A DNA stretch of 64,000 nt from Salsipaludibacter sp963735045 (GTDB taxonomy: Bacteria; Actinomycetota; Nitriliruptoria; Nitriliruptorales; Nitriliruptoraceae): positions 1,364,001 through 1,428,000 of the forward strand of contig CAVTIZ010000003.1 in assembly GCA_963735045.1 (NCBI GenBank), in the 5' to 3' direction. The notes below the pieces were generated by a model. It was not told where the DNA came from. It did no database searches and was given only the letters and a program-made list of their open reading frames with translations. Positions within the stretch are counted from its first letter, which is position 1; each line of letters starts with the position of its first letter. Both the position numbers and the translations under genes were made by a program. Positions 35,405 to 48,966 of this stretch are shown one piece after another.

Positions 35405-36742
35405 ATGACACCCGTCGGATCCGACACGGACGCGACCACGCCGCAGCGCCACAACCCACTGGCGCGGTGGTGGCGACGGCTGGTGCGGGGTCGACGACCG
35501 GTCGACCCGGCACCCGAGCCGGCACCGGACGACGACACCCCCGACGACGTGGCGTCGGAGTCACCCTCGGCTCGGACCGAGCCCGTGCTGGCGAGCTCGT
35601 TGCCACCCACCGACGGCCCCAACGACCCGGTCTGGGAGGTCGCCGCGCCGACCCGGGACGTGCCCGACCTGCCGCGACTCACCGACGACGTCCACGCGGA
35701 CCTGTGCGTCATCGGCCTGGGGGGATCGGGACTGACCGCCATCGCCGAGGCGCTGGACCGCGGGATGTCGGTCGTCGGGCTGGACGCCGGACCGGTCGCC
35801 GGCCGGGCCACGGGTCGCAACGGCGGGTTCCTGCTCGCCGGGACCGCGCTGTTCCACCACGACGCGGTGCGGCGGTTCGGGCGTGGCCGCGCGTTGGCCT
35901 GGTACCGCGCCACCCTCGAGGAGCTGGACCGCATCGCCACCGACGACGACACCGTGCGGCGGGTCGGCTCCCTGCGCCTGGCCGTCGACGACCAGGAGTT
36001 CGCCGACGTCGAGCGCCAGTTGGACGCGATGCATGCCGACGGGCTGGAGGCGGAGCCCTACGACGGCCCGGAGGGCCGTGGACTGCTGGTGCCCGAGGAT
36101 GCCGCGACCAACCCGTTGTCCCGCTGCCGGGTGATGGCAGGACACGCCATCGACGCCGGGGCCGACCTGTTCGCGCACAGCCCGGCACGGACCGTGTCCG
36201 GCCAGCGGGTCACCACCGCCGAGGGCACCGTCCACTGCGATCGGGTGGTCGTGGCCGTCGACGGCGCCCTGGGCTCGGTGCTGCCGGAACTCGCGGGCCG
36301 GGTCCGCCCGGTCCGGCTGCAGATGCTGGGGACGGCGCCGACCGGCGAGGTGGCACTCCCCCGCCCCGTCTACGCCCGCTACGGGCTGGACTACTGGAGC
36401 CAGACCCCCGACGGCCGCATCGCGCTGGGGGGCGGACGCGATCACGGCGCCGACGAGGAGGAGGGCGCTCCGCCCGAGCCCAGCGACGCCGTCCAGGCCC
36501 ACCTCGACCAGCTGCTCCGGGCCCGACTCGGGGTCACGGCCCCGATCACCCATCGATGGGCGGCGACCGTGGGGTTCACGACGTCGGCGTTGCCCGTGTG
36601 CGAACAGGTTCGCTCCGGGGTGTGGGCGGTGGGTGGCTACAGCGGCACCGGCAACGTCGTGGGCGCGATGATGGCGCGCGTGGCCGTCGAGCTGGCCCAG
36701 CACGGCTCCTCGGACCGTGCGGACGAACTGTTCGGGACCTAG
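35405..36742 (+). CDS. FAD-dependent oxidoreductase, DAO family
   Basis: 445 residues. An unusual acidic/Pro-rich arm of about 95 residues precedes the Rossmann FAD-binding start DLCVIGLGGSGLTAIAEAL. After it come GRATGRNGGFLLAGT, where the RNGGF segment matches the amine-oxidase-like DAO enzymes (for example gamma-glutamylputrescine oxidase type), YGLDYWSQTPDGRIALGGGRD, and the C-terminal GVWAVGGYSGTGNVVGAMMARVA. It should oxidise an amine or amino acid. The ATG has only a weak ribosome site. The MBL gene follows after 32 nt. Confidence 0.88.
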   Translation: MTPVGSDTDATTPQRHNPLARWWRRLVRGRRPVDPAPEPAPDDDTPDDVASESPSARTEPVLASSLPPTDGPNDPVWEVAAPTRDVPDLPRLTDDVHADLCVIGLGGSGLTAIAEALDRGMSVVGLDAGPVAGRATGRNGGFLLAGTALFHHDAVRRFGRGRALAWYRATLEELDRIATDDDTVRRVGSLRLAVDDQEFADVERQLDAMHADGLEAEPYDGPEGRGLLVPEDAATNPLSRCRVMAGHAIDAGADLFAHSPARTVSGQRVTTAEGTVHCDRVVVAVDGALGSVLPELAGRVRPVRLQMLGTAPTGEVALPRPVYARYGLDYWSQTPDGRIALGGGRDHGADEEEGAPPEPSDAVQAHLDQLLRARLGVTAPITHRWAATVGFTTSALPVCEQVRSGVWAVGGYSGTGNVVGAMMARVAVELAQHGSSDRADELFGT

Positions 36743-36774
36743 CGTCGTCGTTCGACCACCGACGGAGGCTGGCC

Positions 36775-37848
36775 GTGGCGACGACCGACCGACACCGCGA
36801 CGACGGGGCGGGGGGGACGGCGCATCCCGGTGAGACGTCGCGCCCGCGCACCCGGGACGAGGGCACCCGGGCCGAGGTCGTGGGTGATCCGGATGCCAAC
36901 ATCGAACGACACCACGACCAGGACGTCCTGTCGATCGACACCTTCACGGGCGGCATGTCCCACGTCACCGCCGGCTTCCTGCTGACGGGACCGCGCCCGA
37001 CGCTGGTGGAGACCGGACCCGCCCTGACCATCGACCGCCTGCTCGCCGGGCTGGCCGCGGTCGGTCTCGAGGCCGGTGACCTGGCTGCGATCGTGTTGAC
37101 CCACATCCACCTCGACCACGCCGGCGGGGCCGGTGACGTCGCGGCGGCCTTCCCGGACGCCGAGGTGGTGGTGTGCGACGTGGGGGCCCGCCACCTCCAC
37201 GACCCGGCCCGGCTCAACGCCTCCGCGAGGCGGGTGTACGGACCCCTTCACGACACCGTCTACGGCGACTGCACCCCGATCGACGCGCCGCGGATCCGGG
37301 CCGTCGGGGACGGTGACCTGGTGGACCTGGGCGGTGGCCGACACCTCGAGGTCATGTACACCCCTGGCCACGCCAAGCACCACATCGGACTGTTCGACAC
37401 CCACACGGGTGCCATCTACAGCGGGGACTCCGTGGGGGTGAAGCTGCCCGGGATGACCGCGATCCGGCCCGCCACGCCACCGGCGGACTTCCACCTCGAG
37501 GCCGCGTTGGCGTCGTTGGACCGGTATCGGGAACGGGACCCGTCGCGACTCTTCCTCGCCCACTACGGGCCGATCGACCCCCCGCTGGACGCGTTGTCGG
37601 AGGCCACCGACCGCCTCCGGCTGTGGGCCGAGACCGCCGAGTCGGCGTGGTACGCGTCGGGCGAGTTGGACCACGTCGCCGAGACCCTGGCGACCCGCTT
37701 CGCCGACGAGATGGACCTCGACGCCATCGCCGACGACCCCGACGGGCTCGAGCGACTCGAACTGCTGTCGGGTGCCGCATCCAACGCCGCCGGACTCGTG
37801 CGCTACTTCACGCGACGCGACGAGGGTTCGCTGACCCCCACCGGCTAG
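36775..37848 (+). CDS. Metallo-beta-lactamase-fold hydrolase
   Basis: 357 residues. The metal-binding motif HIHLDH is at 110-115, with the further ligands in TPGHAKHH, SGDSVG and LAHYGP, so both metals should be held as in glyoxalase II-like hydrolases. A 50-residue disordered arm precedes the domain, and a 70-residue helical extension follows, which is common in actinobacterial members of unknown substrate. GGAGG lies 6 nt before the GTG. It is cotranscribed with the FAD oxidoreductase; the two may handle a thioester or lactone made in the same path. Confidence 0.88.
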   Translation: MATTDRHRDDGAGGTAHPGETSRPRTRDEGTRAEVVGDPDANIERHHDQDVLSIDTFTGGMSHVTAGFLLTGPRPTLVETGPALTIDRLLAGLAAVGLEAGDLAAIVLTHIHLDHAGGAGDVAAAFPDAEVVVCDVGARHLHDPARLNASARRVYGPLHDTVYGDCTPIDAPRIRAVGDGDLVDLGGGRHLEVMYTPGHAKHHIGLFDTHTGAIYSGDSVGVKLPGMTAIRPATPPADFHLEAALASLDRYRERDPSRLFLAHYGPIDPPLDALSEATDRLRLWAETAESAWYASGELDHVAETLATRFADEMDLDAIADDPDGLERLELLSGAASNAAGLVRYFTRRDEGSLTPTG

Positions 37849-38005
37849 ACCACGGTCGCCACGGGCGACCACGCTGCCGACGGAGCCCGGGATTCCCGCA
37901 CTAGGCTGCACACCCCGTGTGCCGGCTCCTCGCGCCACCGATGCGCTGCCGGCGACGAGGCCGCCGCTCGGGGGTACGGACGGGACCGGAGACGAGGAGA
38001 CCTGC

Positions 38006-39487
38006 GTGCGGCTCTGGCTCCACCTGGGCAGCGCCAAGACCGGGACCAGTTCCATCCAGTCGGCCCTGGCCGGGCAGCGCCACCGCCTGCGGGAGCACGG
38101 GATCCTGTTCCCCGACGTCGGTCCGAACCTCCATCACAACATGCTTGCGGTGCCGTTCCAACGAACACCGTCACGCCTCTACGCCCACCAGTGGCGCGGC
38201 CGCTTCGGGGAGCTGCGCCAGCACGCTGCGGAGTGGTGGGGCCACGTCGCCGCGGAGTTCCGCACCAGCGGCTGCACCACGCTGCTGGTGTCCGCCGAGC
38301 ACATGTACAGCCTCGACCCGCCCCACGTGGACGACGTGGCCGCCATGCTCGACGACCTCCTGCCCCAGGTCAGCGAGCGCCGCATGCTGGTGTACGTGCG
38401 TCGCCCGTCGAGGCAGTACGCCTCGCGGCTGCAGCAACACGTCAAGGCCAACCACACCCTGCTGGGCAAGTTGCGTGTCCGCCACCACGGGCGTCTCGTG
38501 GCCTGGTCACGCGTCGGTGCGCTGGAGATCGCCGAGTTCTCCCCCGACCGGCTCCATGACGGCGACGTGGTGTCGGACGTGGTGCACCGGCTGGGGCTCC
38601 CGTCGACCCCGGGGGCGGGCCCCCGCACGAACACCAGCATGTCCGCCGAGGCGATGCAGGAGCTGCAGGACTTCCGCCGCGCGTCCTTCCCGCATCGGAA
38701 GAACATCTTCACCCCGGCGTCGCGCGAGCATGTCCAGCGCGTGCTGGACGTCGACGCCGCCCTCGCGGCGCCATCGCCCGCTCGACTCGTGCCCGCCCAC
38801 GCCGACCACGTCGACTTCGGCCACCCGGACCTCGACCGTGTCCGCGAGGACTTCGGATTCGAACTCGCCGGCATGGACTACCGACGTTTCGGGCAGGAGT
38901 TCCCCCACCACCACGTGGATGCCCGGGACATCCGCGACATCATGGCCATCGACGAGGATCGCCTGCAGGAGCTGCACGAGCAGGTGGAGTTCCACTCATC
39001 GGGGGCGACGGGTTCGGCCGGCGGCGTCGCGTCCAGGCGCGTCGACGGTCAGCGTGCGTCCGGCGCCCACGACGATGGCCGCGTCGCCGCCGTGTCGGCA
39101 GCCGCCGACACGGCGGCGACGCCCTCGACCCCGCCGGAGCGCGGCGACCCGGGACCGCTGACGCCCGCCCAGGTGCGAACTGCTGCCCTCCATGGGGAGA
39201 TCTCCTGGTTCGAACAGCAACTCGCCGACGAACGCCACGACCACGACGACGACCGCCAGCGGCTGGCCCGGACGGCGACGCGACGAGACACGCTTCGACG
39301 GCGCCTGGAGCGGGCGGAGCACGACAACGAGGTCCTGCGCGGAGAACTCGAGGTCCTGCGCCGAGAACTCGAGTCGGCACGCCTGGACCTCCAGGCGTAC
39401 GAGTCGAGCACCTCGTGGCGCATCACGGCACCCCTTCGCCACGTCGCGAGGCGGATCAGCGACCTGTCACGACGCGCGCGATCGTGA
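38006..39487 (+). CDS. Sulfotransferase-like P-loop protein with C-terminal coiled coil
   Basis: 493 residues. It begins directly with LWLHLGSAKTGTSSIQ, the 5'-phosphosulfate-binding loop pattern of sulfotransferases that use PAPS, and YVRRPSRQYASRLQQHV resembles the 3'-phosphate motif with its Arg and Ser. The C-terminal 100 residues are coiled coil (GEISWFEQQLADERHDHD onward) ending in STSWRITAPLRHV, a tail often found on enzymes of cell-surface glycan assembly. The GTG at 38006 with GAGGAG 7 nt upstream is chosen; a GTG at 37919, directly after a TAGGCT element and inside GCACACCCCGTGTGC, would add 29 residues. A paralogue follows at once. Confidence 0.8.
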   Translation: MRLWLHLGSAKTGTSSIQSALAGQRHRLREHGILFPDVGPNLHHNMLAVPFQRTPSRLYAHQWRGRFGELRQHAAEWWGHVAAEFRTSGCTTLLVSAEHMYSLDPPHVDDVAAMLDDLLPQVSERRMLVYVRRPSRQYASRLQQHVKANHTLLGKLRVRHHGRLVAWSRVGALEIAEFSPDRLHDGDVVSDVVHRLGLPSTPGAGPRTNTSMSAEAMQELQDFRRASFPHRKNIFTPASREHVQRVLDVDAALAAPSPARLVPAHADHVDFGHPDLDRVREDFGFELAGMDYRRFGQEFPHHHVDARDIRDIMAIDEDRLQELHEQVEFHSSGATGSAGGVASRRVDGQRASGAHDDGRVAAVSAAADTAATPSTPPERGDPGPLTPAQVRTAALHGEISWFEQQLADERHDHDDDRQRLARTATRRDTLRRRLERAEHDNEVLRGELEVLRRELESARLDLQAYESSTSWRITAPLRHVARRISDLSRRARS

Positions 39488-39602
39488 TCGCACCGACCGC
39501 CGCGGCGACGAGTCCGGCATGCGCCGCCCACGGCGACGCCGGCCAGCACGATCTCGCCACCCCGCCCCCCCGAGCACGATCTCGACCCGACCGGGCCTCG
39601 TG

Positions 39603-40856
39603 ATGCGCCTGCACCTGCACCTGGGGACGCCCAAGACGGGGACGACGAGCCTGCAACGCTGGTGCTCGCGGCATCGCGACGACCTCCTCCGGCAGGGCGT
39701 GCTGTACCCCCGCGCACCCGGGGAGGTCAACCATCGGGGCCTGTGGCAGACCTGCGTGTCCCCGCAGACGGCCCCACCATCGGACCGACAGGACCTGGCA
39801 CGGCGGCGGGACGAGCTCGCCGCGCGTCTGGCCGACGAGGTCGCCCAGGCGGCCGCGGGCGGGGCGACGGCGTGCCTGATGTCGAGTGAGGCCCTGTGGG
39901 CGCGTCTGTCCGACCCCGAGCAGTCCGAGGCCTTCGACCACCTCCGAGCCATGCTCGAACCGATCTTCTCCGAGATCGAGCTCGGGGTGACCCTGCGACC
40001 ACAGGTCGACCTGTGGGTCTCCAACGCCTCACAACGAGCGCGGCGTGGCAAGCCGGTGAGCCTGCGCCGGATGGGCTACGCCGGTCTGGACGAGATCCAC
40101 CCCTTCTACGACTACGACACGTCACTGGCGACCTGGGAGCAGGTCTTCGGGCAGCATCGCGTCGTGCCCACGGCGTTCCGACGTCGTCCCGACACCCGCC
40201 GGGCGGTCCTGGGTGCGCTCGGGCTCGACCCTGCCGACTTCCCACCCGCCACCCACGACAATCCCGCGCTGGGCTGGCCGCACATCGCTTTGGCCAATGC
40301 CGCGTCGGCGACCTCGCTGCCCCTGCCGCCGCTCGACGACCTGCCACCGGCCCCACCGTTGCAGATCGGCATCGACGTCGCCACGGCCTTCCAGGATCGC
40401 TACACACCGGGCAACGAGCGGCTCGCCGAGCGCCACGCCGACCTGGATGCCGACGACCTCGCCCCGGACTGGTCCCGCTACCGCCAGCCCCCCAACCTCG
40501 CCGAGCTCGACGAGGCGACGGCCGTCCTGGCGCCCGCACTGGCCGCGATCGACCAGGAGACCACGGCCCGACTGGCGACGCGGGATCGTCGCCTGGAGCG
40601 ACTGCGGCGACGCCACGCGCGACTTCGCCAGACCACCTCGCAGCTCGAGGAGTCGCTGCGCGAGCTGGAAGCGGCCCAGGACGACCTCGCTGCTCGCCAT
40701 CGTGACCGCCGGGACGAGGCCCAGCGCCACGCCGAGGAGGCACGCCGAGCGCGCCGCGAGCTCGACGACCTGCGCGCCAGCACGTCCTGGCGGGCCACCC
40801 GACCGCTGCGCACGATCAGCGGCATCCTGACCGGGAAGCGCCCATTCGGCCGGTGA
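39603..40856 (+). CDS. Second sulfotransferase-like P-loop protein with C-terminal coiled coil
   Basis: 417 residues, a paralogue of the preceding gene with the same layout: LHLHLGTPKTGTTSLQRW at the start, a central region with TLRPQVDLWVSNASQRARRG at the 3'-phosphate site, a coiled coil from about 310 and an ending ASTSWRATRPLRTISG. It should transfer sulfate to a glycan or similar acceptor if active. The ATG at 39603 is preceded directly by an in-frame GTG at 39600 and has no clear ribosome site, so coupling to the upstream gene is uncertain (115-nt gap). It converges on the helical-repeat gene with 9 nt between. Confidence 0.8.
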   Translation: MRLHLHLGTPKTGTTSLQRWCSRHRDDLLRQGVLYPRAPGEVNHRGLWQTCVSPQTAPPSDRQDLARRRDELAARLADEVAQAAAGGATACLMSSEALWARLSDPEQSEAFDHLRAMLEPIFSEIELGVTLRPQVDLWVSNASQRARRGKPVSLRRMGYAGLDEIHPFYDYDTSLATWEQVFGQHRVVPTAFRRRPDTRRAVLGALGLDPADFPPATHDNPALGWPHIALANAASATSLPLPPLDDLPPAPPLQIGIDVATAFQDRYTPGNERLAERHADLDADDLAPDWSRYRQPPNLAELDEATAVLAPALAAIDQETTARLATRDRRLERLRRRHARLRQTTSQLEESLRELEAAQDDLAARHRDRRDEAQRHAEEARRARRELDDLRASTSWRATRPLRTISGILTGKRPFGR

Positions 40857-40865
40857 GCCCGTCCG

Positions 40866-41639
40866 TCACAGCTCGGACAACCGCGGTCCCGCCTCGAAGG
40901 GGTCCTCGGGCCGGCGAGCCAACTCACGGAACCCCTCACGTGCGGCGTCGACGTCACCGTCGGCCTCCGCGAGGTCGGCGGCCAGCCACGTCAACCGGTC
41001 GCGTGCCTCGTCACCCGCACGCCTCAGCAGGTCCGGATCGGCTCGCCGCAGCACTGCTCGGGCCGCAGCCACGTCGCCGTCGTCGCGAACCGACCCCGCC
41101 CACACCAACAGTCCCTCCACCTGGCGCTCCGGGGGCACGCCGTCCGCAGCCAACATGCCCGCGACCTCCGAGGCGACCTCGGAGGTGTCACGGCCCAACC
41201 CCCGCAGGCAGTCCGCGATCAGGTGGTCCTGGTCATGGGCGGCTCCCATGCGGCGATAGGTCCGCAGCTCGTTGAGCGCCTCGCGATAGTTGCCGGCCTG
41301 GTAGTGCGCCACCCCCAGGCCCTCACGGATGTCGGGGATGCGCGACGCCTGGACCTTCGCCCACGCGAACAGGGCCACGGCCTGCCCGCCCTCTCCCTCG
41401 TCGAGCAGGTCCCCGCCGGCACCGATGGCGCGCAACACCTCGTCGGCGGTGTCGGGGTCTCGGACCTGCTGGCGAACCGCGCGTCGCAACCCACGGGGCA
41501 ACCACGGGTCACCGTCGGGGATGATGGGCTTGGCCACGGCCGAGGGACCGGTCGGGCGAACCTCCGCGTCGGGGTCCTGACGAACGGTCCGCGGACGGCG
41601 GGGTCGCAGGGGACGGCGTGGCGTGTCGGTCATCGTCAT
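40866..41639 (-). CDS. TPR-like helical repeat protein, unknown function
   Basis: About 257 residues. After a basic Arg/Pro-rich arm (1-35), helical pairs follow that look like degenerate tetratricopeptide repeats (GQAVALFAWAKVQA, EGLGVAHYQAGNYREALNEL, GDVAAARAVLRRAD, GDVDAAREGFREL). Such proteins bind partners and have no catalytic role. Two in-frame ATGs exist at 41639 and 41633; AGGA is better spaced for the second. It lies just after the rRNA terminator and may be expressed by read-through or from an unseen promoter in the 100-nt gap. Confidence 0.72.
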   Translation of the reverse strand: MTMTDTPRRPLRPRRPRTVRQDPDAEVRPTGPSAVAKPIIPDGDPWLPRGLRRAVRQQVRDPDTADEVLRAIGAGGDLLDEGEGGQAVALFAWAKVQASRIPDIREGLGVAHYQAGNYREALNELRTYRRMGAAHDQDHLIADCLRGLGRDTSEVASEVAGMLAADGVPPERQVEGLLVWAGSVRDDGDVAAARAVLRRADPDLLRRAGDEARDRLTWLAADLAEADGDVDAAREGFRELARRPEDPFEAGPRLSEL

Positions 41640-41696
41640 GGTCCTGGGTGGGTCGGTCGTGGCACTCGCCGGTCGTGGCCTGCGAGTCCTGAAACA

Positions 41697-41750
41697 CGAC
41701 GAAGGCGCCACCGAAACGGAACGTTGTCCGAATCGATGACGCCTTCGTCG
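41697..41750 (-). terminator. rRNA operon terminator
   Basis: On the minus strand CGACGAAGGCG (41750-41740) pairs perfectly with CGCCTTCGTCG (41707-41697) across a 32-nt loop, followed by TGTTTC. It begins 9 nt after the 5S gene end. Confidence 0.6.
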
Positions 41751-41758
41751 AAGAAGGA

Positions 41759-41874
41759 TCCCGCGGCGACCTACTCTCCCACCGGGTTGCCCCGGCAGTA
41801 CCATCGGCGCTGGAGGGCTTAACTTCCGGGTTCGGAATGTGACCGGGTGTGGCCCCTCCGCTCGGACCACGGGA
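41759..41874 (-). rRNA. rrf: 5S ribosomal RNA
   Basis: 116 nt. The terminal helix pairs TCCCGTGG with CCGCGGGA, and the internal GAACCCGGAAGTTAAGCC and AGAGTAGGTCGCC segments are typical of 5S rRNA. It follows 23S after about 120 nt. Confidence 0.95.
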
Positions 41875-41970
41875 AAACTGGTCCTGCGAAACATTTTGTG
41901 GCCATCCGGCGCGGTATTCAAGACCGACACCGGTGGCGTTGTCACGGTCCCGTCCTGGTGGACGGTCGTG

Positions 41971-41991
41971 AACTCCATAGCGAGCGCGAGC
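41971..41991. repeat. 23S processing stem, 3' arm
   Basis: The 21-bp sequence AACTCCATAGCGAGCGCGAGC is the exact reverse complement of 45046-45066. The two arms bracket 23S and should form the RNase III processing stem. Confidence 0.85.
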
Positions 41992-41995
41992 GCGA

Positions 41996-45039
<3,044 letters not shown>

Positions 45040-45045
45040 TTAGAT

Positions 45046-45066
45046 GCTCGCGCTCGCTATGGAGTT
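45046..45066. repeat. 23S processing stem, 5' arm
   Basis: GCTCGCGCTCGCTATGGAGTT, the perfect partner of 41971-41991, lies just upstream of the 23S start. Confidence 0.85.
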
Positions 45067-45080
45067 CTCAAGGACCGACG
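45061..45080 (-). promoter_or_regulatory. boxA antitermination site in the 16S-23S spacer
   Basis: The minus strand reads TCCTTGAGAACTCC, close to the boxA in the leader (GCTCTTTGAGAACTG). A second boxA before 23S is normal for rRNA operons and recruits NusB/S10. Confidence 0.55.
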
Positions 45081-45413
45081 GGTGCCAGATGACACGGCCT
45101 GCCGGCTCGGATACGGCCGGTGGTTCCCTGTCGTGAAGACACCCGAGAAGAACGGGTCGCACAGAAGGCGACTCGCTCTCTGGGAGCTGCACGGGGTGCC
45201 CAACATTTCGCTGTCACGCCTACGGCCTGGTCACGACTCGAGTTCCACGTTGTCGCCATGCTCGTCGGCATGGTCGCTGTGGGAGTCCCCCCAGGCGGAG
45301 GGCGCAGGCCAAAAGTTGACTAGCCAGTGGTTCACTTGGATGCTTGCGCGATTCCATCGGTCGCTTCGGCCACGTTGTGTGGCGCCGACGGCTCACGCAT
45401 GATTGCAAGCTCC
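45067..45413 (-). other. 16S-23S spacer without tRNA genes
   Basis: About 350 nt. No tRNA-Ile or tRNA-Ala (or any cloverleaf) is recognisable on the minus strand; only boxA and the 23S processing arm are identified. A short palindrome-like stretch ATGCTCGTCGGCATG lies near 45258. Confidence 0.7.
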
Positions 45414-46939
<1,526 letters not shown>

Positions 46940-46971
46940 GAGAAGGAAAACCACGAGGGTTTCACAATCAC

Positions 46972-47024
46972 TTTCAAGCAGAGTGCTTGAACTTGTCGGT
47001 GACCCCAGGAAAATGTGGGTCACC
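46972..47024 (-). other. Two hairpins in the rRNA leader
   Basis: GGTGACCC/GGGTCACC (46998-47024, 11-nt loop) and TTCAAGC/GCTTGAA (46972-46990, 5-nt loop) are perfect stems between boxA and 16S. They probably belong to 16S precursor processing. Confidence 0.5.
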
Positions 47025-47111
47025 ACTTTTGAATTTCCCACCGAAGTGGGATGGGTTGTTAAAACTCCGCGATCTTTCAGAGCCGTGAGGCTCGTCCTGA
47101 TCGACGGGGCT

Positions 47112-47172
47112 GCGACCATCTCGCGATGGTCGCGGCACTGGCTTTTGGCACCCTGTGCAGTTCTCAAAGAGC
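47112..47172 (-). promoter_or_regulatory. Leader boxA followed by a hairpin (nut-like site)
   Basis: GCTCTTTGAGAACTGCACAG (47172-47153) is a good boxA. Twenty nt further on is the perfect 8-bp hairpin GCGACCAT-ctcgcg-ATGGTCGC (47133-47112). Together they form an antitermination site in the rRNA leader. Confidence 0.7.
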
Positions 47173-47370
47173 GTGTCATGATCGCGCTGGGACGGGGTCC
47201 TCCCGCTCGTCAGCCCGAGGCGAACCTCGAGCCCGGGGTGGGCTTCCGTCGTGGCGACCAGTCGACCCGTCGTTGGAGTCGCGAGCACGGTCGAACCCCG
47301 AAGGGAACTTCCGAAGGCGACACCGGACGAGCCTGCCGCGCTCCGCCGCAGGGGCGGAAGCGGACTGCGC

Positions 47371-47400
47371 ACCGTATCGTGCGCGCTCTGTGTGTGTCAA
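47371..47400 (-). promoter_or_regulatory. rRNA operon promoter
   Basis: A consensus TTGACA (47400-47395), 18-nt spacer and TACGGT (47376-47371) lie about 200 nt upstream of boxA. TTGACA is rare in this GC-rich window, which supports the call. Other promoters may lie in the remaining gap up to 47652, where nothing else is clear. Confidence 0.6.
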
Positions 47401-47652
47401 GTGCGCCGGTGTCCGGCGCCCTGTGCGCCTCCGGGCGGTTGGCCCGCGGCGCTTGTGGAACGATATGGCGCCGACGGTCGCCGTGCCAGTCGGTGGCTGC
47501 CGCGATCCGCTTCCCCGGCTGCGGACCGTGCCGCATTGCTTGAGAACACTGTCACAAGCGGTTGTTCGCTCAGCGCGCGTGGCCGGCCGGTGCCCGCGGC
47601 GTCGGTCCGCGGACGCGCTCGTCCTCCAGGCGATCCTCGGCACCAGCCGGTT

Positions 47653-48849
47653 CTAGGCGCCGTACTTCTCCAGCCTCCCGGCGGCAGCCAGCATGATCGG
47701 CATCAGTTCGTTGGTGGGTCGCTGGCCCAGCAGCCCACTCGCACAGGCCCGCTCCCCGAAGCTGGTCACGCCGTCGCGCCCCACCCGCGGTCCCCACATC
47801 AGCGTCGGCACCGGGTGCCAGGAATGACCCGACAACTGTGTCGGGGAGCTGTGGTCACCCGACACCACCAACACGTCCGGTCCGAGCTCCACGATGTCGG
47901 GCACCAGGGCGTCGATCGCCTCGATCGCCGCCACCTTGTCGTCCCAGTCCCCGTCGTGTCCGGCCCGGTCGGTCTCCTTCTCGTGCATGAAGAAGTAGTC
48001 GTAGTCGTCCCACCGGTCGCGCATGGCCGCGACCTGGGCCTGGCGATCCGGGGGCTTGGGCAACACGTCCATCCCGACCAGGCTCGCCACGCCGCGGTAC
48101 ATGGGGTAGCGCGCCACGGTGGCGGCGGTCACGCCGAACAGCTCGTGCATGTGTGGCAGGTCCTGCAGCGTGTCGAACCCGCGCAACAGCAGCGTGTCGG
48201 CGGGCTGGTCCACCAGGGCCTCCCTGACCTGCCGGTCCACCTCCACCAGCAGGTCGGCGGTGTGCTGGGCGTCGGGGTGGGAGGCCGATGCCACACGTGG
48301 GGCAACCCCCACCCGCTGGGGGTCCAGGTCCGGGATCCGTGCGTCGAGCCCGTCACCCCGCAGGACCACCAGGACGCGGTGTTCGGAGATGGCCTGGAAG
48401 AAGACCTCGGCACCGTCCACCTCGACCCGGGCGTTGAGGTGGTCCACCAACGGTCCGGCCTGGTCGTCGGGGATGCGTCCGGCTCGTCGGTCGGTGACGG
48501 TGCCGTCGTCGCCCAGCAGCGCCAGGTTGCCGCGCGCGGCGACGTCGCCCACATCCAGGGGAAAGCCGACCCCCACGGCGGCCAGCACCCCACGGCCGAG
48601 CTCGTACTCGGTCGGGTCGTAGCCGAACAGCCCCAGGTGCCCCGGCCCCGACCCCGCCGTGATGCCGGGCCCGGTCGGCAGGACCAGTCCGCAGCTGCCC
48701 TCGGTCGCGAGCCGGTCGAGGTTGGGCGTGTCCGCCTCCTCCAGCTCCGAGCCCCGTTCCGCCGTCGCGAAGCCGCCCAGTCCGTCCATGACCAGCAGCA
48801 CGATGTGGGCCGATTCGTCGTTGAGCAGCGGGGCGAGGGACACGGGCAT
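47653..48849 (-). CDS. apgM: 2,3-bisphosphoglycerate-independent phosphoglycerate mutase, archaeal type (ApgM)
   Basis: 398 residues. ApgM belongs to the alkaline phosphatase superfamily and interconverts 3- and 2-phosphoglycerate in glycolysis, using metals. The metal sites are visible: VLLVMDGLGG with DTPNLDRLA at the start, KETDRAGHDGDW with its Asp/His pair, and VSGDHSSPTQLSGHSWHPVP near the end. TAGSGPGHLGLFGYDP carries the active-site serine region. It is distinct from the GpmI type. It stands alone between the rRNA promoter and the sortase gene. Confidence 0.93.
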   Translation of the reverse strand: MPVSLAPLLNDESAHIVLLVMDGLGGFATAERGSELEEADTPNLDRLATEGSCGLVLPTGPGITAGSGPGHLGLFGYDPTEYELGRGVLAAVGVGFPLDVGDVAARGNLALLGDDGTVTDRRAGRIPDDQAGPLVDHLNARVEVDGAEVFFQAISEHRVLVVLRGDGLDARIPDLDPQRVGVAPRVASASHPDAQHTADLLVEVDRQVREALVDQPADTLLLRGFDTLQDLPHMHELFGVTAATVARYPMYRGVASLVGMDVLPKPPDRQAQVAAMRDRWDDYDYFFMHEKETDRAGHDGDWDDKVAAIEAIDALVPDIVELGPDVLVVSGDHSSPTQLSGHSWHPVPTLMWGPRVGRDGVTSFGERACASGLLGQRPTNELMPIMLAAAGRLEKYGA

Positions 48850-48966
48850 GCGCGGACTCCGGGGAGCGTGGGCGGGGGTGCGAGGACACCTCCCACCCTA
48901 GAGCGACCGTCGCGGCGCGCGCAGGCCACCCGGGGGCCACGCGACGTGCATCGCCTCGACATGCGT

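Noticed and set aside
45067..45413. tRNA-Ile/tRNA-Ala in the rRNA spacer
   Set aside because: No cloverleaf or T-arm GTTCGAATC pattern on the minus strand.
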